A program made the translations under genes and the position numbers. The notes beneath the pieces were generated by a model that saw only the letters and a list, made by a program, of their open reading frames with translations, was not told the DNA's origin and ran no database searches. A stretch of DNA of 19,243 nucleotides from Flavobacteriales bacterium UBA7443 (lineage in GTDB: Bacteria > Bacteroidota > Bacteroidia > Flavobacteriales_D > Sanyastnellaceae): the NCBI GenBank assembly GCA_002477505.1, contig DLQB01000051.1, positions 1-19,243 on the forward strand, in the 5' to 3' direction. Below, piece by piece: positions 15,326 to 19,243 of this stretch (positions within the stretch are counted from its first letter, which is position 1; every line of letters begins with the position of its first letter).

Positions 15326-16092
15326 ATCAAGAAGTTCAACCGCTTCTTAGCATCATCATTCCGGTGAAGGACAATTTGTCCGGCCTGCAAAAAACACTGG
15401 ACGTCGTATTCGCGCTCAATCAACCGACTGAATCAATCGAGCTCATTGTTGTCGATGGCGGAGGTTGCCGCCACACCAAGCAATTTTTATTGGAAAATCA
15501 ACATCGAATCCATCACATACGTTCGGCTTCTGATTCGGGAATCTACCACGCAATGAACTATGGAAAAGGCTGCGCAACTGCTCCGTGGGTTTGGTTTTGC
15601 GGTGCTGGAGATTTGCCCGTAGAAGAAACTTGGCTTGCCTTCTTGCCAGAAATGAAAGGTTGGGCACCGGATGAACTTCATGTTTTTGGCGTTGACCTTG
15701 GAAATGAACGCGAAATTGGTGTCCCCTCTCAATATCCTCCTCGCTGGGATGAGTCGTTGATCTGGCGCAATACCACACACCACCAAGGGGTCATCTACCC
15801 ACGCGCAATCATTCAGGCGACAGATTTCAAGCCCGCATATAGCATTCTCGCCGATTATGCCATGCACTTGCATTTCTGGTCAGCTGGCGTCCGAGCATCT
15901 TTGCATGACGCAACATGGAGCCTCATTGAAACCGGCGGCGTTTCAAGAAACTTCGGTGTCCGCCTTTATTGGCAGGAATGGAAATTGAAACGCCGGACGA
16001 TTCGGGGGTGGAAACGGGCCGTTCAACCCTTCTGGTTGCTGATCAAGTTCGGCTTCAAAAAATCCGGAATCCATCGCACTGGAGCGGCTTAA
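15322..16092 (+). CDS. family-2 glycosyltransferase
   Basis: 256 residues from ATG 15322, which overlaps the ftsE stop as ATGA. The upstream in-frame ATG at 15250 is rejected because it would read 24 basic, non-conserved residues inside ftsE. GT-A fold features: LLSIIIPVKDN at 8-18, IELIVVDGGG at 39-48 and DSGIYHAMNYGKG at 71-83, a signature of WcaE/EpsE-like polysaccharide transferases. WFCGAGD at 91-97 replaces the usual FLNAGD. A basic amphipathic stretch near the C-terminus (KLKRRTIRGWKRAV, then FWLLIKFGFKK) may touch the membrane. It probably adds a sugar from a nucleotide-sugar donor to a surface glycan precursor at the inner face of the membrane. Donor and acceptor are unknown. A second glycosyltransferase faces it tail to tail. 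Confidence 0.88.
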   Translation: MNQEVQPLLSIIIPVKDNLSGLQKTLDVVFALNQPTESIELIVVDGGGCRHTKQFLLENQHRIHHIRSASDSGIYHAMNYGKGCATAPWVWFCGAGDLPVEETWLAFLPEMKGWAPDELHVFGVDLGNEREIGVPSQYPPRWDESLIWRNTTHHQGVIYPRAIIQATDFKPAYSILADYAMHLHFWSAGVRASLHDATWSLIETGGVSRNFGVRLYWQEWKLKRRTIRGWKRAVQPFWLLIKFGFKKSGIHRTGAA

Positions 16093-16098
16093 AGCTCC
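16081..16098. terminator. small inverted repeat spanning two overlapping stop codons
   Basis: GGAGC (16081-16085) and GCTCC (16094-16098) flank an eight-base loop that contains TTAA. That TTAA supplies TAA stops to both the + strand GT2 gene and the - strand GT4 gene. A five-pair stem is weak, and no T-run accompanies it. Confidence 0.25.
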
Positions 16099-17243
16099 GC
16101 ATCTGCTGCCTTCATGGCTTCCCTAATCATTGCTCCTTCAGCCTGCCAATTCAACGATTCCGAAGCATGGGAGCAACGACGTTCCCATTCCACGGATGGT
16201 GTTTGCAACACCGCGTCTACAGCCTTGGTAATTGCAGCCGGACTGTGATCATCAATGACCGCACCAATCTGCCATTCCTCCACGACCTTTTTCACTTCTG
16301 GCATGGGACTCGCCACAACAGGAATCCCTGCATGGATATAATCAAACAATTTGTTTGGAAGGCTGAACCAATAATTGCCGTGTACGCCGCGATCCAAACT
16401 AAATCCGAAGTCCGCAGCTGCGGTGAGGGTGCACAGCTTTTCAAACGGCATCTTAGGCAGGCAGATAAGGCGGCCATCGCTCGATGGGACTTGTCGGGTC
16501 GCCCACTCAAATTCGGCACCGGCGCCTACCACCACCAAGTGCCATGAACGGTTCTCTCGGAGCGCTTCGACGGCCTGCTTTACCCCGCGGTCCTTATCGA
16601 GGTAAGCACCTTGCAATACGGCGAAAACGGCCTCTTTGGGGATGCCCAACTCCTCACGCCATTGGACTTTTTTCGTTTTGAATTCGCGTTTCAAAGGCAT
16701 GTTCCGCACCACCCGTGGTCGAACCGACAGGGCCTTTGGGTAGCGTTTTACATAGGCGTTCGCGATGGAATCATTGACGGTAATCACCGATTTGAGCCGA
16801 GGATACAGCCAATGCTCAAGACGCAACCAAACTCCACGTTGAAAGGGCCTTCCGGTCAAGCCCGCTGCTTCTGTAAAAAATTCATGGCTGTCATAAATCA
16901 ACGGGATTCCATGCCATTTCGAGGCCAAAAAAGCAGGCAACAGCGTGTCCAAATCGTTGGCCCAGATGGCATCACAACGGGTCCGTAACAATTCCCCCAA
17001 CAAAACACATTGCCACGTCGCATAAAAGAGAAACCCGCGAGCAAACAAAACCGAAAGTCGCTTTCCTCCATGCGGAACGGAAAGTGCCGCAGACCCCGGC
17101 ATGTTTCGCCCAATCAAAAAGGGGATCCAAGACAATTCCTGCAGGGTGGCGCAGGTTTTTAGTACCCGCTGATCGTGATTGAGATCATTGGAAACCAGAA
17201 CAGCTATTCTTTTCTGTACGGGAGAATGAGTTGCTTCAACCAT
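16089..17243 (-). CDS. family-4 glycosyltransferase
   Basis: 384 residues with the GT-B two-domain layout. The N-terminal acceptor domain begins IAVLVSNDLNHDQRVLKTC (13-31), a form common in Bacteroidota GT4 enzymes, followed by WANDLDTLLPAF and YDSHEFFTEA. The C-terminal donor domain shows VFAVLQGAYLDKDRGVKQAVEAL, HLVVVGAGAEFE and PNKLFDYIHAGIPVVASPMPEV, the nucleotide-sugar binding region. The short hydrophobic segment FARGFLFYATWQCVLLGELL could lie against the membrane. It probably transfers a sugar to a lipid-linked or cell-surface glycan; donor and acceptor are not readable. The ATG overlaps the exonuclease stop by eight bases (ATGGTTGA), so the two are translationally coupled. Its own stop overlaps that of the opposing GT2 gene. 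Confidence 0.9.
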   Translation of the reverse strand: MVEATHSPVQKRIAVLVSNDLNHDQRVLKTCATLQELSWIPFLIGRNMPGSAALSVPHGGKRLSVLFARGFLFYATWQCVLLGELLRTRCDAIWANDLDTLLPAFLASKWHGIPLIYDSHEFFTEAAGLTGRPFQRGVWLRLEHWLYPRLKSVITVNDSIANAYVKRYPKALSVRPRVVRNMPLKREFKTKKVQWREELGIPKEAVFAVLQGAYLDKDRGVKQAVEALRENRSWHLVVVGAGAEFEWATRQVPSSDGRLICLPKMPFEKLCTLTAAADFGFSLDRGVHGNYWFSLPNKLFDYIHAGIPVVASPMPEVKKVVEEWQIGAVIDDHSPAAITKAVDAVLQTPSVEWERRCSHASESLNWQAEGAMIREAMKAADAEL

Positions 17244-18072
17244 TCATTTCGGCATGAACCCGACGGAGCACCTTCTTGGTGTATTCCGGAAAATCCGCCC
17301 CCATCATCCACCCAAAATAACCCGGGTTTGCACTGAGGACTTCCGTCACTTTCTTTCCTTTGTGCTGGCCGAAATTGAAAAGTACTTCATTGGCGTCATT
17401 GTACGCAAATCGCCCGGCCAAATCAGCAAAACGCTGGCGTTGACAAAAAACATGAAGCGCATCCATCTCTGTGGGCACCGGACCGACCACGTCGTCATCA
17501 GAAATCCGAACAGTGGTGTCCGGGTATTTCTTCAATTGCGCTAGAAGAACCTCCAATGTAGCTTCCGTATCAGGCAATGCTTCGTGGGCACCTTCTAATT
17601 CTTTCCCGCAATAAAAACGATAAGCGGCTCGTAAGGTCCGCTGTTCCATCAAATGAAAGATGTTTTGAACGTCGATTAGGTTTCGGCCCTCAAGATCAAA
17701 GTCAATTCCATTGCGCAAGAATTCTTCTGCCAAAAATGGAACGTCAAATCGGTTGGAATTGTATCCACCCAAATCGCACCCCTCCAGAAACTCCGCCATG
17801 CTTTTTGCAAACTGTCGGAATGTCGGACGGTCCGCGACATCGGCATCGTAAATACCATGAATCAAACTGGTTTCGAGGGGAATAGGCACACCCGGATTGA
17901 TCAAAAGTCGGTGTGCTTCTCCGCGTGCCTCAGGCTTCTTCTCGACAGTTCCATCGGGATGAACCTTGATCATCGCAATTTCGACAATGCGGTCCTTGGA
18001 AAGGTCTGTGCCCGTTGTTTCGAGGTCAAAAATGACCAATGGCTTCTTCAGTTTTAATGCGCTCAAATTCAT
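17236..18072 (-). CDS. DnaQ-like 3'-5' exonuclease (DEDDh) with C-terminal extension
   Basis: 278 residues. The DEDDh exonuclease domain occupies about 8-180: Asp16 and Glu18 in FDLETTGTD, Asp110 in GYNSNRFDVPFL, and His163 with Asp168 in HEALPDTEA. These bind the two metal ions used to remove nucleotides from 3' ends. It is not the epsilon subunit by context, since no polymerase is nearby. A short C-terminal module at about 230-272 (LFNFGQHKGKKVTEV, then YFGWMMGADFP) resembles the tail found in ExoX-like exonucleases of this size. It starts 21 bases after the E2 gene's stop, and the gap holds a purine-rich GAGGAAAGG, one of the few Shine-Dalgarno-like sequences here. A general DNA repair role is likely; the substrate is not readable. 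Confidence 0.9.
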   Translation of the reverse strand: MNLSALKLKKPLVIFDLETTGTDLSKDRIVEIAMIKVHPDGTVEKKPEARGEAHRLLINPGVPIPLETSLIHGIYDADVADRPTFRQFAKSMAEFLEGCDLGGYNSNRFDVPFLAEEFLRNGIDFDLEGRNLIDVQNIFHLMEQRTLRAAYRFYCGKELEGAHEALPDTEATLEVLLAQLKKYPDTTVRISDDDVVGPVPTEMDALHVFCQRQRFADLAGRFAYNDANEVLFNFGQHKGKKVTEVLSANPGYFGWMMGADFPEYTKKVLRRVHAEMNG

Positions 18073-18093
18073 TGCTTCGCTTTCCTTTCCTCG

Positions 18094-19243
18094 TTAAACA
18101 ATGGATCGGTTAAAATCAAAATCTTCCAGATAATCTGCGACACGACGCACAAAGCTTCCTCCCATCATTCCATCAACGACTCGGTGGTCATAGCTGTGGC
18201 TCAAAAACATCATTTGACGAACGCCGATGACATCCCCTTCCTCCGTTTCGATTACCGCAGGTTTCTTTCGGATGGCTCCCAAAGCCAATATCGCCACTTG
18301 TGGTTGATTGATGATTGGCGTGCCCATGACATTCCCAAAAGTGCCCACATTGGACATGGTGTAAGTCCCTCCTGCTGTATCGTCGGGCTTCAATTTACCG
18401 GCACGTGCTCTGCCGGCAAGGTCATTGACCTGATTGGCAAGTCCTACCAAACTCAACTGATCTGCATTGCGAATGACGGGCACGATCAAATTGCCTGATG
18501 GCAAGGCTGCAGCCATGCCCAAATTGATTTGTTTTTTGATCACAATTCGATCGCCATCAACGCTCGCATTCACACCCGGAAAATCGTGGATGGCCTTCAC
18601 AATCGCCTCCGCAATCATGGGCGTAAATGTGAGTTTTGTGCCATGCGCTGCCAAAAATGCTGCTTTATTTCGGTTGCGCCACTCCACCATCCGAGTGACA
18701 TCCGCTTCCACAAAACTTGTGACGTGTGGGCTTGTTTGCACCGAACGGACCATGTGGTCTGCAATCATTTTTCGCATCCGATCCATCTCCACAATTTCAT
18801 CCTCCCCAGAAACAGAAACAGCAGGATTGCTCTGTTTAACAGGCGCTGCGGCCGAAGGCATGGCCTTGGCGGAGACGGCTTGAACAGGCGTTACAGAGGT
18901 AACACCATTCGTGCCGCGCTGAGCTACATGTTCGAGTATGTCCTTTTTGGTAACTCTTCCTTCTGAGCCCGAGCCAGCGATTGATTCCAATTCTGCTGGA
19001 GAGATTCCTTCGGACTGGGCAATGCTGCGAACCAAGGGAGAATAAAACCTTCCCGACGCACCCAATCGAGGGGGCAGCTCTGCCAACGGCGATTGCAATG
19101 TTTCCAGGATATGATCTTCCGGTACAGGAGACGCATCCACCACTGGAGCTGGAGCTGGAGTTGGCGCGGGAATGGGCGCTTCTGCTGCGGCCAGGGCTGC
19201 GGCCGGGGCTGCGGCAGGCGCTGCGGCAGGTGCTGCGGCAGGT
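18094..19243 (-). CDS. dihydrolipoamide acyltransferase E2 of a 2-oxoacid dehydrogenase complex (N-terminus missing)
   Basis: The frame is open to the right edge, so the lipoyl domain(s) are outside the window; about 382 residues are visible. The first 40 or so are an Ala/Pro linker. The peripheral-subunit-binding domain follows (FYSPLVRSIAQSEG to KKDILEHV), which docks E3 or E1. After a second linker, the catalytic domain starts at VEMDRMRKMIADHM and carries HRVVDG near the C-terminus, with the active-site His and Asp. The acyl group carried by lipoyl-lysine is transferred to CoA in the cytosol. TYTMSNVGTFG and GTPIINQPQVAILALG are typical of Bacteroidota E2 proteins of the branched-chain or general type. 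Pyruvate, 2-oxoglutarate and branched-chain acids cannot be separated from this part. A GTG at 19143 is internal to the linker and not a start. Confidence 0.93.
   Translation of the reverse strand, partial: PAAAPAAAPAAAPAAALAAAEAPIPAPTPAPAPVVDASPVPEDHILETLQSPLAELPPRLGASGRFYSPLVRSIAQSEGISPAELESIAGSGSEGRVTKKDILEHVAQRGTNGVTSVTPVQAVSAKAMPSAAAPVKQSNPAVSVSGEDEIVEMDRMRKMIADHMVRSVQTSPHVTSFVEADVTRMVEWRNRNKAAFLAAHGTKLTFTPMIAEAIVKAIHDFPGVNASVDGDRIVIKKQINLGMAAALPSGNLIVPVIRNADQLSLVGLANQVNDLAGRARAGKLKPDDTAGGTYTMSNVGTFGNVMGTPIINQPQVAILALGAIRKKPAVIETEEGDVIGVRQMMFLSHSYDHRVVDGMMGGSFVRRVADYLEDFDFNRSIV
19184..19243. repeat. 12-base tandem repeat encoding the E2 Ala/Pro linker
   Basis: Five 12-base units of the form GCTGCGGCAGGT (with variants CCAGG, CCGGG and AGGC) run to the window edge. 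On the - strand they encode Ala-Ala-Ala-Pro repeated, with one Pro changed to Leu. The next 30 bases continue as an Ala-Pro alternation. Such linkers let lipoyl domains swing between active sites. More copies may lie beyond the edge. Confidence 0.9.

Noticed and set aside
1..19243. Defence system, prophage, mobile element or CRISPR array
   Set aside because: No transposase, integrase, phage structural gene, Cas gene, regularly spaced repeat or target-site duplication was seen; the 3'-5' exonuclease sits with an E2 gene and a glycosyltransferase, not with defence genes.

Overview
The window is a gene-dense piece of a Bacteroidota chromosome, most likely from the order Flavobacteriales. The clearest marker is the GyrB sequence, whose ATPase, transducer and Toprim blocks read as the flavobacterial form. 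FtsE, the two-permease MacB-type transporter operon, a TPR/outer-membrane-barrel gene pair and the near absence of Shine-Dalgarno sequences fit the same group. Base composition looks close to 50% GC by eye, high for many flavobacteria. No genus is claimed. I see no rRNA, tRNA, CRISPR array, insertion sequence, integrase or phage gene. No gene-free stretch exceeds 300 bases; the longest is about 150 bases, upstream of gyrB.

Layout. (1) Positions 1-3671, + strand: the 3' part of a large TPR-repeat protein, followed four bases later by an outer-membrane beta-barrel protein. This looks like a two-gene envelope unit. (2) 3672-6650, + strand: an intergenic region with a hairpin and promoter-like sequence, then gyrB and a short-chain dehydrogenase. 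(3) 6677-10977, - strand: a four-gene MacAB-like export operon read from right to left as ATPase, permease, permease, periplasmic adaptor, with 8-base overlaps or a 3-base gap between genes. (4) 11015-12511, - strand: histidine ammonia-lyase hutH, with no other hut gene in view. (5) 12579-16092, + strand: an exported M16-like protein without the zinc motif, carrying a LolA-like C-terminal domain, then ftsE and a family-2 glycosyltransferase. These three are tightly packed (5-base gap, then a 4-base overlap). (6) 16089-19243, - strand: an E2 acyltransferase of a 2-oxoacid dehydrogenase complex (cut by the window edge), a DnaQ-like exonuclease and a family-4 glycosyltransferase, read in that order.

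Most of the window is housekeeping or envelope biology, and nothing in it is clearly a new defence or mobile system. The most notable unexplained signals are these: (a) a perfect 11-base inverted repeat between hutH and the M16-like gene that looks like two face-to-face promoters sharing one 67-base gap; (b) a TATNTTCG element exactly four bases before the GTG start codons of both hutH and the ABC ATPase gene, which suggests leaderless mRNAs; (c) a marked excess of the palindrome TTCGAA in the roughly 330 intergenic bases; (d) the zinc-motif-lacking M16/LolA-like fusion next to ftsE; and (e) the uncharacterised TPR/beta-barrel pair.
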